From the NCBI GenBank assembly GCA_963070105.1, contig OY718803.1, forward strand, positions 8,413,823 to 8,477,822: 64,000 nucleotides of DNA. The letters run 5' to 3'. This document shows, one piece after another, positions 1-12,612 of this stretch (the stretch's first letter is position 1; every line of letters begins with the position of its first letter). Position numbers and translations under genes: made by a program. Source of the DNA: Litomosoides sigmodontis. Its lineage: Eukaryota; Nematoda; Chromadorea; Rhabditida; Onchocercidae. The notes below the pieces were generated by a model. The model was not told where the DNA came from, ran no database searches, and saw only the letters and a program-made list of their open reading frames with translations.

Positions 1-850
1 AAATTTGATGAAGATAAATATCCGAAAGAGATGATTATTAATATGGAATGGGGAGCGTTTGGCGATGATGGATGCTTAGATTTTGTTCGGACAATTTATG
101 ATTCACAAGTGGACGAGCGAACCATTAATCCAGGATTTCATTTATTTGAAAAAATGATTTCCGGAATGTATATGGGTGAATTAGTACGCTACGTATTAGC
201 ATATTTAGCTAAAGAAAACTTAATATTTGACGGAGATTATGATTCCATTTCACAGCCGCATTGCTTCCCAACTAAATACATATCGGAAATTGAAGCCGAA
301 CCGGGTAACGGTAAGCGTTATCAGAAAACAATGCAAATTTTGGAAGACGTTGGTGTGGGACATGTTACAATACAGGATTGCGAAATTGTTGCCTATGTTT
401 GTTCGGTGATTAGCACAAGGTTTAAATTTTATTTGCATATAAAATTTTTTATTACAATTTAAAACTCATTTTTTAGAGAAAGAAAATAGCACAAATTTTA
501 CTGTGCAAGGGATATTGATCTGAAACTTAGGTGTTTTGGTAAATACTGATTTCGATGCTTTAAAAATTTCCCTCAATTTCAGAGCAGCACATCTTACAGC
601 AGCCGGAATCACCTGCCTACTGAATCGTTTGCAGAAACCGTATGTTACAGTTGGTATCGATGGGTCGTTATTTCGTTTTCATCCACACTTTGCTAGAATT
701 ATGGATCAAAAGATTGATCAATTACTGCCAAAAAATCTAGAATATCAATTAATGCTATCGGAAGACGGAAGCGGACGTGGTGCAGCACTGGTTGCGGCTG
801 TAGCAAGACGTATTAAAAGTGAAGGACGTGAAGTGGCCAAAAAAAGTTAA
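1..850 (+). CDS. Hexokinase, C-terminal part (two exons; 5' end outside window)
   Basis: Hexokinase phosphorylates glucose to glucose-6-phosphate with ATP in the cytosol, the first step of glycolysis. The reading frame is open from base 1. Exons are 1..419 and 583..850, joined by a 163-bp intron (donor AAG|GTTTAAAT, acceptor TTTCAG|AGCAGC) that keeps the frame through S-T-R-A-A-H-L. Family marks seen: NMEWGAFGDDG near the start (large-domain active-site side), the STR-A helix, a GIDGSLFRFHPHF strand matching the usual GVDGS-V-Y...HPHF, and SEDGSGRGAALVAAVA, the adenosine-binding C-terminal motif. The stop is TAA at 848. About 229 residues are present, roughly half of a 50-kDa hexokinase. The sugar-binding and phosphate-1 motifs must lie upstream of the window. 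The assignment to hexokinase is firm; the isoform cannot be told. Confidence 0.93.
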
Positions 851-905
851 TTAACCAGCCTGATAAATCATAATCATAAACGATCCATCAAAATATGTCT
901 ATCTA

Positions 906-943
906 CTGAATTACTTTGGATATGTCTATCCAGAGTAATTCAG
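906..943. repeat. Near-perfect inverted repeat, 17-bp arms, 4-nt loop
   Basis: The left arm 906-922 (CTGAATTACTTTGGATA) and right arm 927-943 pair along all 17 positions except one, which is a G-U pair in a plus-strand transcript. The loop is TGTC. The outer ten bases CTGAATTACT recur at the base of another hairpin at 15793-15843. It may fold in the hexokinase 3' UTR. Confidence 0.7.
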
Positions 944-1233
944 AGACTTAAAATTTTGAATATAAAGCTACTGAAATTGCAATTCTTAATGATTGAACAT
1001 CATGGGAAGAGTTCCATCAGGTTGCAATGCACAAAGCGCAATAATTAGCATATTTAATGAAATGACTGAAATGAATAACTTCTGTAATATTATTAGGATT
1101 GTCAACTCCTTACTTCCATTAATTGCCATTTCAATTTCTATTTAAATGAACAGAAAACGAAATATTTCTTTTTCCGTTTATTGCCCAATTTATACAGACA
1201 AACAGCAATACTAAAAGTAAGATCAAAGGCGAT

Positions 1234-1239
1234 AATAAA
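1234..1239 (+). terminator. Possible poly(A) signal of the hexokinase gene
   Basis: An AATAAA hexamer lies about 385 bp after the hexokinase stop and before the convergent SLC35F gene. AATAAA is frequent by chance in such AT-rich DNA, so this is only a candidate. Confidence 0.3.
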
Positions 1240-1690
1240 GAACATCTATTTTTAAATTGAAAAATGTAAGTATTTTTGTGATTAGTAAATTCAGATGATA
1301 ATATTAAATGATTGCTACATGTTTAATATTTTTGCGTCTTAACTTTTAATTCTAACCCATATTTCTTTCACGGTCATTTTACAACAATATTTGAGGATTC
1401 ATAAAGCATCACTCGTCATAGCTGTTGAAGTATGAGAAAAATATTTCATTAAAGTTGAATTTCACCCATTCATGCTTTTTGTTTCCTTCTGCATTTGAGA
1501 GTTAACGAGCAGTTCATTTTAGCAACGGCCTTTCCACAAATAACAAAAGAAGTTTTACGGAGAAATATTCGTTCCTAAATGATTATCCATCTCTATACTA
1601 CTAAATATTTCATTTCATGCTTTCTGACTGCTTGTCAATTTCATAACATGGAACCTATGAATATGTCTTCATTGCATTAGCTCATCACTA

Positions 1691-4600
1691 CTATTGCGAG
1701 AATGGCACTTGTCGACCGTGCACTGGACAATATCTCGTGATACTTCGTGGTACTTTCGGATACACGGATGTCCCACCGCATACCGTGGTGTCATTCGCTA
1801 TTGCAATTCCGCTTTCAGTTTGCACCGACGACGTCTGACTCTTAAATTCATCTTTAAAATGAAATTTGTTGAGCTATTTCATTTTTCATAAGATGAAAGC
1901 ATGAACAGTGCAATATCAATAAAGGAACTTCATTTTAAAAAAAAATGACACATTTACTTACAAACTGTTGAGGAATGGTTGATGATTGGTTGTCACCATC
2001 TAGAAAGCAATAACATAACAAACGGCATATGTTACGTGGCTCATCTGAATCTCGCTTTTCCGTTGGCCGGATGGAATATATTAGAGAACCGATAATTACT
2101 ATCGCAAACGACATGAAATATAACAGGTGAAACTGAAATTTTATTAAATTAACTGTATTGCATCCAGACAGTGATTTTTATTTATGATTATCAAAATTCA
2201 TGTAAAATTCTTCGACCATCTAATTTTCAGGTATTTTTTTTACTTCATCAACATTAGCAACAATTCACCAAGCAGCTACACTTACTTCGTACTTGAACAT
2301 AAATATGCCAAAGACAAGAGTATAGAAGTCGGAAGTAAGTATTGATAAGTTGAATAGGAGAGCGGACGCCTTCTGCATCACCACGCTGACCAACGAATAG
2401 AACAGAAACATACATGCAGCAAATAAAAGGTAGTATACTATGATGGTTCCAGACCAAGTGACCAACGCTAACTCGTGATGCTCCAAAACAGCACTGGAAT
2501 ATTTCATGAAAGATAAAAAAAAAATAATCTTTGTCTTCCTCATCACTTTAACAAGATTCTTATTCAATACACACTTACAGCTGTATCCCAGAAATGATCG
2601 AACCGAACAAGCCAACCATGCCCAGATATTCCACTCGGCTATTTTGCTTTACCAAAAATTCTTCACCGACATTACCCACTGCATACAAAATTGAGGCAAT
2701 CAAACACAGTATATCACCTAATACTCGGTTAGCATCTGCAAAACTTTCACAAAATTAAATCAAACTTTCAGGATCGTTACTTCTTTTACTGTATCATCAT
2801 TTATACTAAATTATGTCAGCAATTTATAAGCCAATGGCGTCACTAATTTTCCCGCATTACTTATATCTTCTTATATGTAATATATGCTAAAGCATAAGAA
2901 ATATTGAGATGGACTAGTTATAATAGTTATAAATAGAAGAATAATATGGTCTGAATCGTGTACACAACTGAATCACACTTATCTCGACTTTTGCTAACCT
3001 AATAAAAAGTTTCAGAGCATAACTTACCTCCAGAAGCACCTTTTCCATCTAGTGCATCAGCCCAAATAAGAACGGCAATTCCTACAAGACATATTCCAAC
3101 GCCGATTATATGCGTCAAGAGGTAGCGTGTGGAAAGAAATAACCATGATAATAATAATACCATCGGTATTGTTGAGCAATCTAGCAACTGGAATGTTTTG
3201 GTTGAAATTGTAAAAATGCATCCTTACATTACTAAAATACTAATTTCTTTTCACAAAAGATCATAAGAAAAAAGCAGGAGCCGAAATTGAAATATTAGTG
3301 ATATGATCAGTACTACTACGTCGAAACTGTTCGCTATTCTTTATTTCTCATTTCTAAACAACATTTTATTCAAAAGGGTTGCACAACTGAGTGCAACGAA
3401 ATTTACCTGTATACTAGTCAAATTAGTGAACTGATAAGCGTAAACAATGATATAGTTAGCTTCAACATCTACAATAGCCAAGAGCAAATAACGCCAGCCA
3501 TGTTTCTTGAGCACTGGTAAAAATGCATTCTCTCCTTTTCGAAATACCAACATTGTCCCATAAACGAATGATAACAGGAAATAGTTAAGGAACGTCTGCG
3601 CTGAAATTCAACTACTAGCAATGGAAAGAGGATGGCTATAAGCAGAAATTTGCTCGTTGAGTTTGTTATTTATTTTATTTTCAATTCTTTATTTTGGAAT
3701 AACAACAAATACCTAAGGATTCACTTAAAATACTTATTGGTACACATCGGTTTTCGACATGTGCTATGTTAAAATAATCTACGATAACATAATGAATGAG
3801 AATACTGGTAGCTTGATTTTTGGGAATTTCATTATTTCGAACTTTAGCTATAACTGCAATTTCAAAACTACTTGTTTCTATAGCTCAAAGACAAAGATTA
3901 TATGTGAATGAAAGTTTAGTAGCTGTCTGAAAATTTGTTGAACTTCACTCACAAATAATACCTGTGGGAGTCTTCACTCCTCTATTACTAAGTAACTGGC
4001 TGCTAACACCTGTACCACATAAGCACAACGATAGAATTTGTCCATAAACAATGTTCCGAAATGTTCGCCTAAAAATATATGGCCACCGTAAATGTCCTGT
4101 ACTGTGCGAATAAAATTAGCGGCGAACCTGAAAGTGCACCTATCGATGTTTTCAACTGTGAAAGATAGAAAAAAAAAATAAACCTAAAGTTGTCATTGCT
4201 GCAACAAGGTGAGCAATCGATCCCTTCATCGTCCTGATAGGATGCTATTGTATCTAACTGTACAGGCGCCTTCAATAAGGTACTCGTTCGTCCTGGCTGC
4301 TCTCCTGTATATGATGCACCAATACTGGCCATCGATATCATACCGTTTGCTGTTGAATTTTTGCTAACAATTACTTGTGGTGTTAGAGGTTGTTGTGATA
4401 GCATAGCTGCATAATAATTCCTAAAATATATATATCATTTGTTGCGAGAAAAAGAAAAGAAAAAAAAAAGGAACGTAGTAATTTTATAATATAAATAATT
4501 TGTTGAAATAATCAATATGTATTTTTGTAATGCACAAGAAATTATAGGACAGATTTTTTTACACTAATTATTTTCTGCTTAATTCACGTTGCTTCTTAAA

Positions 4601-6007
4601 ATACTTTAAGTAGTGTAATGCATTTCTTGATTGTTAAATAGTTATAAAATGTTAGCTTGACATTTTATTTTCTCAATTTCATTTATTCTCAAAATAATGA
4701 AAAATAATTTTTGCTTTGAGTGAAAGTATATGTATGCTACTGCTATCATTGATATCTTTGCACAAATACTACTACTAGCATCTGCAGGTATTTATTATCA
4801 CACATAAACATAACTGAAAAATAAATTTAATTATTCATCACAAGTATTCATTTGAGCCAAAAACCCCTCCCCTCCTCCCTCCCTTTCCCCCTAGCAAATT
4901 ACAACAAAGAATGGTTGCTGTGCTACGTTTCATTTTCAACTATATGTCTATGCTAATTTCACATCTCTGCTAATCTTTGATTTTTCCTTTTTTCATACAA
5001 ACCAATACAATCGACCAATTTCCATATAAAATGCCATTAAATATAAAAGTAAAAATTATGAAATTTTGATTGAATAAAAAAATATATGCCAGGAAATAGT
5101 TGTAATTTTGGTGAAATTAGTCAAAGATCAATAAGTTAGTAGTTGAAAAGATTCAATGTGCAAATATCAGTTTGTTTTTAAAGGTTACTGAAAGTCACTC
5201 CTAACTTTAGTCCTTCTAGCAGTGAAAGAAAAAAGAATATAATTTATCGAAATGCCATCTATCACCGAGTGGATTTAAATGGACTCAATGATCATGTCGT
5301 TAACACATATCATTCACTTTCACTCTTTTTAAGCATTTTATCAAAATTATGATAATGTGGAAATTTAAAACAGAAAATATTGAAGTCATAATAAGAAGTC
5401 AAGCATGTCAATGTTGGATTTATTAAAATATTATATAGGCAACATATTTTGAAGTAAATTTTAATTTAAAACAACAAAATCACTTCAACTGAGGTCTTAT
5501 TGCCTAATTTTGTAAATGAGTGAGACGTAAAATTTCTTAAAAATTTGAAAACTAGTTTTTGATTAACCTCTCAGCATTTCTTTTCTTTCTTTTTACGACA
5601 TTTTTTCTGTGCTAAGACTGCAAAAAATCCAAATTACTGCACACGGTAATTAGTCCTGTTGACTAGACTTTTTAAATTAAAAAGTTTGAGAAATCCAAAA
5701 AAAAGCAATAATTTTGAATGATTTTAGCAGAATTAGAAATTATTTTTTCTCTGAACACATCACCTATGTTTTAGACAATTAGCGCCAATAATAGGTCGTC
5801 GTTCCGGCAAATGCCACTCAGTAATGGATGTTGAATCAAGATTTGAGGGCTCCGGAATCGAACCACGCTCACGCACGCGCCAAGCGGCAATTGAACGTGA
5901 TTGACACTGACCACTTTGTGACGATGTTGAAGTAGTCGGTAACTGCCAGTTACAATATTCTGGCCACCTGCTAGAATAATGGACGTCACAACGACGATTT
6001 CTTTCCA
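1691..6007 (-). CDS. SLC35F-family (DUF914) multi-pass membrane transporter, 5' end incomplete
   Basis: Nine exons join in frame: 5764..6007, 4184..4420, 3962..4068, 3407..3600, 3028..3187, 2579..2735, 2286..2493, 1962..2132 and 1691..1840 (TAG stop). They code for about 541 residues. The membrane core is typical of SLC35F1/F2: hydrophobic helices, the loop VDVEANYIIVYAYQFTNLTS, LDCSTIPMVLLLSWLFL, an IGVGICLVGIAVLIWAD helix, an N-x-x-EEFLVKQ loop, and the last helix LLYFMSFAIVIIGSLIYS. The family belongs to the drug/metabolite transporter superfamily; the substrates of most F members are unsettled. Unlike the roughly 400-residue vertebrate proteins, this one has about 160 polar, Ser/Arg-rich residues before the first helix. 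The first exon found begins with TG after TTGCAG, so the start may be a split A|TG codon completed by an unseen upstream exon. The next in-frame Met is at 4404. Family call firm, 5' end uncertain. Confidence 0.85.
4421..5763 (-). other. Long intron of the SLC35F gene
   Basis: 1,343 bp between the exon ending CATAG (5764) and the exon starting GAATTATTATG (4420). It is AT-rich with a C-rich run at 4861-4893. I see no exon-like frame on either strand. Confidence 0.6.
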
Positions 6008-8154
6008 CTGCAATTAAACTGACTAAAGTATCCCATCTCCTACGCTAATAGCAAAAGTAAAAACAGCAATTCAGTTCTACTTGAGTTATTACTTGTTTAT
6101 AGGTAATAATCAAGGTGAAATATGAATCATAACATCCTGAATTAATTCCAAGTTTAAATTTATTACCACAATAATTAAATGAATGAAATAATGCCACTAC
6201 TCTCATTCAACAAATGCACCGCCCATTCAAACTTCAGACAAAAATTCTGCTCGTACATTTTTGCAAATCACACTCTCTTCTCAAATTGAATTTTATAAAT
6301 AAAAAAATTTTGAGAAAGGAAAAGGCGAAAAGTGCAACAAATTTTGCAAATTTCATAACAATTTCCTCCGCAATCTCATTCATTTTCAAATACATCATCA
6401 GAAAAAAAAAACGAAATTTCTCAACGATTTGGCAAATTTTTTCAGAGTTCCAAAACAATTACACAGTAGGGAAAACTTGAAGTGACCATAGCAGAACATT
6501 TAATTATTTTTTTTAAAAATATCTAAAAACTAACTTATTGGAAATATTTCCTCTATAATTCATGCATGAAGAAAGGTGAGTGTAGTTATAATTAATTAAA
6601 AACTACCTATTTCACATTTCATATTCAGTACACCAAAAAAAAATTACATTGCACAGTGCAAAGGAGAAATGCATTAGGGTGAAAATTATAACAATGATAA
6701 GTTGGTTAATTACGAAGATAATTTTAACATTGGAAGTGATTGTGTTTCATCCACCACTTAAATGATAATTCAGTAATATCATTCCAGCAAAAGTCATATA
6801 TTCTTCAGCCTTCACATTTTTATTTTCGAACTTTTCCAAAAATCATTATCATTGCTTTTCAAAACAAAAAAAAATTCAAAAATCATCACCTTACGCTACA
6901 ATAATATTACTATCCTAAGTGAAGCGGAAAATTCACTGTGTAACATTCCTTTAGGTATTACTTACTCTCATCCGCTCTTGATTTTGTACTATACAACCAC
7001 AGAAGTAACAGAATCAGTAATTGAACAAAGTTTCAAAGTATCAGCGGAAGTAATAAAAACAAAATTTTGAAATTTCCTTTCCATCTATTAACATATTATC
7101 AGCAGTGAATACGATTCTCATTACCATTGAAGTTATAATAAAATACGTGATTATGAGAAATCAGTCTACAATACTACTTTCAAAATTACAAAACAACATT
7201 GATTGTTTAGCAATTAATCCTGAAATTATAAATTAATAGCAATAATCGCCATCAGGAATTTGCTTCCATGATATTAGGAACCTAAAAGACCACTCGTTTC
7301 CTTCCCAGTATGTTTTCCGTTGAAGTGAAAAATGGACATAATCGACATGACAATGTGACAACATTACAGGAAAACTTAAAAAGTTGTAAATCATACAAAC
7401 AACATAACGCAATTTGAAACGTGAAAATATAGTTATTAATGAAAAAGTACAAAAATACAATTAACATGAAATATATCTTCATAAGCTTTTTTTTGGATAT
7501 CTGACATCTGGAGGACATTTGATACTTCTGAATAATTGAAGAGAAACATTTACGACTGCAATTTATTGAAACTAATATTGAAATAAATTTAGTTTCGTAA
7601 AAAAATCACAAATATAGTTCATAATAAAACTACCTTTCCGCTAGAAGAAAAGCAAGAAAGAGAGAGAGAGAGGCAAAAAAAAGATCAAACAATTCTGAAA
7701 AGAAAAACTGTCAATTTTGTCAACCGCTTACTTCCAATTGCTTTCAATGAGGCAAAGAAAAAGAAGTAATTCATCGTACTATTGAGAAACCAGTTAGAAA
7801 GCAAAGAACTCTTCACTCTAAGAAATTCTGAAAAATATTATTTGTTCCATAATGATTTTCAAGGAAACTCACAGAGAAAACACTTCACCACAACTTCAAT
7901 TCTCCTTTTCCTTTCCACCAAAATTTTTTGAAAACCTTCACAATTACTCGTTTGATTGCTCAGTTTCGTCCCATTTCTCATTTCTTCATTCACAAACAAT
8001 ATAATTGTTTAATTTTCAAGCATGAAAAGAGCTCATGCCAACGATGCCTACAGGTTAGCCAAATATCGCGCAGCCACAATTCTCGTATGAAAATTAATCC
8101 TACTCCATCCTTTAAAAATGAATCGTAAATCTACTCCTAAAGTGTCTGTCTCTA

Positions 8155-8190
8155 TGTGCGCGCGTGTGTGTGTGTGTGTGCGTATGTGCG
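8155..8190. repeat. (TG)n microsatellite
   Basis: Alternating TG/CG tract of about 36 bp with a few GC steps. It could adopt Z-DNA, but no function is implied. Confidence 0.85.
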
Positions 8191-9239
8191 TAATAAAAAA
8201 TAAAAAGCATAAATCCTCTTTACAAACAGCCGCTCAAAAGCATTAATTTCAGAGTACATTTCCAAAACTCTTTAATGATAAATTCCTCCGCCTGTTCATT
8301 GATAACGTGATTTAGTATTATAGTTAGATGAACAGACTGTCAGTATATAAAAAGTTAATTTCGAAAGTTATATAACTTCTAAATTAAGACAAAATCTATT
8401 TGTGAGTGGTTGCGCACTGCTTAATTCCCTCCCTACCACACTCACACTGTTCAATAAATGGAAAGAGAAAGGGAAGAAGAAAAAATTCCAACCTTTGATA
8501 TGTCGTTAGTTTTACAATGTCAATATCAAAATAAAGATGACCATTATCAACAAAGGCATGATGTGTCGAGTACCACGAACCAAGTGGCCATTACATTTCT
8601 TTATCAACCTGAAACTTTGCAACATTCTCAAATAAATCACACATGTGCTACCTACCTAACCTGCTAACGCAATTGCTATAATAATACTAATAAACTAATT
8701 GGGCAAAATAAAAGGACGGAGGAGGAGGTAAACGTCTGAAATGTGTGCGTAAGAGGTAAGGCAGTGAGAGAGAGAGAATGGTGGTAGGCCTAAAGCAGTT
8801 GAAGTATTACTTTACTATCACTCCGCAGAAATGCTATTCATTAAATAAACAAAATGCAATTGCACTTCCTTGAAAATGCGTTGTTCGCCCTCGCCCTAGT
8901 CCTTTTAGAAGAGGCAAGAAAGGAGGAAGCCAGGAAACCGATCCATTCAAACTTGACCAGACCTATTCAGGATCTCTCCTCACACACCCAGTGGACCATC
9001 CCATCGCTAACAGAGAAAGTGGAAGAGTGCAGTCCTACCCCACGTCACCATCTTTTTTCATCCTTTCTTCCATCGATTATTTTTCGATTATCTTGTTAGC
9101 CTTCCCATCTTAAGATTAGCCACTTTGTCAAAAGACAAAAAAAACGGAAAAGTTACAAAGTGATCGTATATCACTCTATAGCTTCATAACTAACAAACTG
9201 TTTTTTTAGCAATCATTTTCTTAAATCCCCCCCTGTTCT

Positions 9240-9270
9240 CGCTCTCTCTCTCTCTCTCTCTTTATCTCTC
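9240..9270. repeat. (CT)n microsatellite
   Basis: Pyrimidine dinucleotide run with one interruption (TTTAT), in the gene-free stretch. Confidence 0.85.
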
Positions 9271-10985
9271 CTTTCTTCCCTTTGAATTCAAAAGGAAGCA
9301 GTGATAATGATGATGATAACAACAACATGAGCGGAAGAAAAGATTACAAAATAACTTTTAGACGAAAATATATTTCCAGTTGAGATTGCAAAACTGTTTG
9401 ATTGAAATTGTTTATTTTAAGGTGGAATAAGTACGAATGCGAAGATCGATCAATGTGAACTGATCAATAATACAATTATCAAATTGTATTATTATATATT
9501 ATCCCCTTAACAAACCTTAAACAATTTCCAATTTTTCTAACTTCTCTAACAAACGAGGATTTTCCGTAATAATTCAATCAATCAAAATGCATCGCTGACG
9601 AATATTTATTTTCAAAAGATGAAATATGCGACAAGGATTTCGACAACGACAATGTGTGACAATTTCCGGTTATATCTTTTCCTTAATTGCAATGTTGCTG
9701 TTGCCGGTGATGAGCTTAGAAGACATCCGGAAGGTCCGTGTGTATGTTGTACACTTTAGAGTGTTTGTAAATATACATGAACTAAATAAACATATGTATA
9801 GACAAGATAGATAAGGAGAGTCTTGTGCTGCGATAAATTCTATCTTACAACCTCAACTATTTAGCTGTGCGTATTTCTAAGAAATGAAATTAGATAACAT
9901 TTTATGAACAAATAAATCGCAGAAGGATTTCAGAGGGAGAAAAAAAAGACTGGAATCTCAGGTCACTTCACATTTATTGTCAAAGCTCAACATTTCCACC
10001 GCCATTAATGTTTTACTAAAATTGAAAATAACAATGCATAAAATAATTAAAATTTTCACAAAATATACACGATGTTGATGAGCGATGAGTGAAGATGAAA
10101 GCTGCCATTTTAGGAAATTAACCGGAAATCGCCAGAATATAACTGCTACTAAAGCAAACAGAGAGAATTCCGAATTTTGATAGATTCCATTCAGCACTTT
10201 TCGAACATTCAACGGTTAACGCTTCCCTCACAATTCCATCTCCCACGTGAAGCGGTCGGCCATAACGCCCTCACTCACGCTCGTCATGAATCCATATAAG
10301 CAACAATCGCTACTCGACCGTCAACCTAATTCGAATTTTTCGTCTCTTCAATGCTTCTGGATTGTGCATTGTTACACCATATTTGCTGACAGTATCCTTT
10401 TCGTTCATTTTAGACTTCATTTCCTTAATGTTTCACAGTTTCAACTATTTTCAAAAAGTCTAAAGTGTGTTTGTATTTTTAAGTAATGGTAGAAATTTCT
10501 TATAAAAAGCAACAGTTCTGGATAGAACGGGTAGCTGAATAGGCATAGTAATTTAACATTATTGCATGTAAATTTTAGCTTTACACTTTTCTTTTGGATG
10601 CGAGGGAACTCAACTGGAACTCACCGATCGATATTTACACAAGTCAACAACATTCCCCGCGTACAGTTATTTGATTCGCCGAAATATTCATTGACTATGT
10701 GAAGTGATTTTTCGAAGGGATTCTCGATGCATTCTCTACCACTTTGCAGACTTCTTAGTAGCATTACCAATAACGCAATTTTACAATGTCGGGTGAGTGA
10801 ATGAGTGAAATCTTTCATTTTAAATTGGACGTAAATTTTATCAAGCAAATAAATTCATGGTCTTTTAGAGAAGTAACTTTTCATTGTTTGTTTTTTTCGT
10901 CATCAAGCTTATATAAGGCACATTGCACATTTCTCTTCGACTGATTAATTTCTTACGCATTATATTAACCATTTTTAACTGTTTA

Positions 10986-12612
10986 ATGGTTTTCCTTTAC
11001 CGCTCATCTTGTCTCCCTGCAAGAGTCTAGGTCATTTACATTTTTGTAAAATTACTACCGTAGTATTTGTTGCTATTGTTGTAGTTTACATGGGTTCTAC
11101 GAAGAGTTATTGCTCCAGAACCGACACAGCAAGGATGTGTGCAACGAAATCCTGCCGAACACCCAGATCTAATGAAGTTAGAGGTTGTGGAATTTGAGGA
11201 GTTGAAGCCTGCTGGACCTCTAAAAGTTATTTTACTGAAAGATGTAGAAGGTTTGTGAATATATTTATTTGCTGTTAGATTTACCACTCAAGTTTCGGGT
11301 GAATTTCAAGAATCACGATGTTTCCATGGGATAAAGGAGAAATTCATGTACGATTATTCATTGTACTTTTAGAATCCAATATTCGCTTTTATTTGGGTTT
11401 GATATTTGTCCCTTAATTTGATTAAACAAAAGAGTAAACTTTAATGGTAAAACCTTTGAGTAGTGAATTGGTGTTCCAAGTAATCCGAAATCAACTTCTA
11501 TCGATTTTGAGATTTCTAAATAATCAATTCTTTACGTTATATATACGGATGCGGGCCTAGTAAATTAAACAGTATAAAATCAAATACCTTTTAAGGTGTT
11601 GGTAATCAGTTTGATGTTGTTGAAGTGAATCGTCAACTTGCACGATCAGATTTGTTGTTAACGCAAAAGGCAGCATATGCTTCACCATTCAATTTGCAGT
11701 ATTACGGAGAAATAAAGGAGGTTTATCTAGTCAGACGTTATAGTTGATAGAAAATTTGAAATCTAGCCGTTCTTGAAATGCCATATTTTTAGAAAATGAA
11801 AGACGAATTGGCAAAACGTATTCGAATTCCCTACGATTACATATTGGTTGGAAGAGAATTGATCAAAAAGGTTATATCCCTGCGAGTTTCAATGGAAAAT
11901 CCTTGGTTGTTGGACAAATTGATCGTTAAAGCTTCTTTACGGCAAGAGGTGCTTTTTTTATTGTTTTTGAAAACTAACGTTATTTCTTTTTTGGTTTGTT
12001 AATAACGGCTGGAATAACTCCTACGCCACACAAACCTATTGTGCTGAAATTTGTGGTGAGACTGCTCGCATTTTCCTATTCCTTTTTACATCACTTTTTT
12101 GCATATTTGTGTACATGTATTTTATGTGGACGGCATTTCAGGGAATTGAAATTACGGATGACATGATCTTCCTAGAAGACAAAAGTTTAAGAGGACCTAA
12201 CATTGAACTGGAGGCTCATTTGCTACGATTTTATGTAGTTATTTGTAATCAGTATATTGTTCCAATGATTGGTCGTATTTGTCATACATCATCAGATGAA
12301 AGCAAACAGGTTCAGTTTTATAAAGCCCAGATAACTTTATCCGAAATTTTAATGCACAGTGCGGACTCTGCAGCTTAATTTTTGTTAACATTTCCCTCAT
12401 ATTTCTGAATCGCTACCGCATCTAGAGTAAAAAAACGTATATTATTGCAGGTACTTTATCCCGAAATAATACGAACTCCAACTAAGGATGATCTTAAAAA
12501 GTATAACATAGTCGAAGAGCAACCGTACTTCGCAAAGAAGGCAGAAATCATGAAAGACTATGATGTTGTCAGTCTTATGCAAAGGAGACGAAATATCGAA
12601 AATTGCGGCTAA
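10986..12612 (+). CDS. mrpl-9: Mitochondrial ribosomal protein L9 (bL9m)
   Basis: bL9m is a protein of the mitochondrial large ribosomal subunit. Seven exons join in frame to 290 residues: 10986..11024, 11085..11250, 11596..11720, 11793..11948, 11999..12055, 12142..12309 and 12451..12612 (TAA). The family signature is LKVILLKDVEGVGNQFDVVEV followed by LLLTQKAAYASPFN, the N-terminal rRNA-binding domain of L9; a longer C-terminal part follows, as in mitochondrial forms. The start MVFLYRSSCLPAR followed by FTWVLRRV looks like a mitochondrial leader (basic, hydroxylated, no acids). Two splice sites are weak. Exon 1 needs a donor AGA|GTCTAG, since the alternative CTAG|GTCATT creates a stop. The intron 11949-11998 has no AG anywhere and would end in TG. 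Identity is confident from exon 2 onward; exon 1 is tentative. Confidence 0.85.

Larger units (their letters stand above)
851..1690. other. Convergent intergenic region with a short hairpin
   Basis: This stretch separates the ends of the hexokinase (plus) and SLC35F (minus) genes. I see no coding frame of substance. It holds the presumed 3' UTRs and the hairpin at 906-943. Confidence 0.6.
6008..10985. other. About 5 kb with no supportable gene
   Basis: AT-rich DNA between the SLC35F 5' side and mrpl-9. Short open frames occur (for example 8458-8667, 8854-9099, 9626-9814 plus; 9958-10212 minus), but none shows a family motif, good splice context or steady codon use. It may contain a missing 5' exon of the SLC35F gene and the promoters of both flanking genes. 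Simple repeats lie at 7657-7673 (GA), 8155-8190 (TG) and 9240-9270 (CT). Confidence 0.5.

Noticed and set aside
8155..8190. TG/CG tract considered as a regulatory Z-DNA element
   Set aside because: It is a common microsatellite with no nearby promoter evidence.
9626..9814. 62-codon plus-strand frame with a hydrophobic stretch
   Set aside because: The hydrophobic segment resembles a signal peptide, but there are no splice sites, neighbours or motifs to support a gene.
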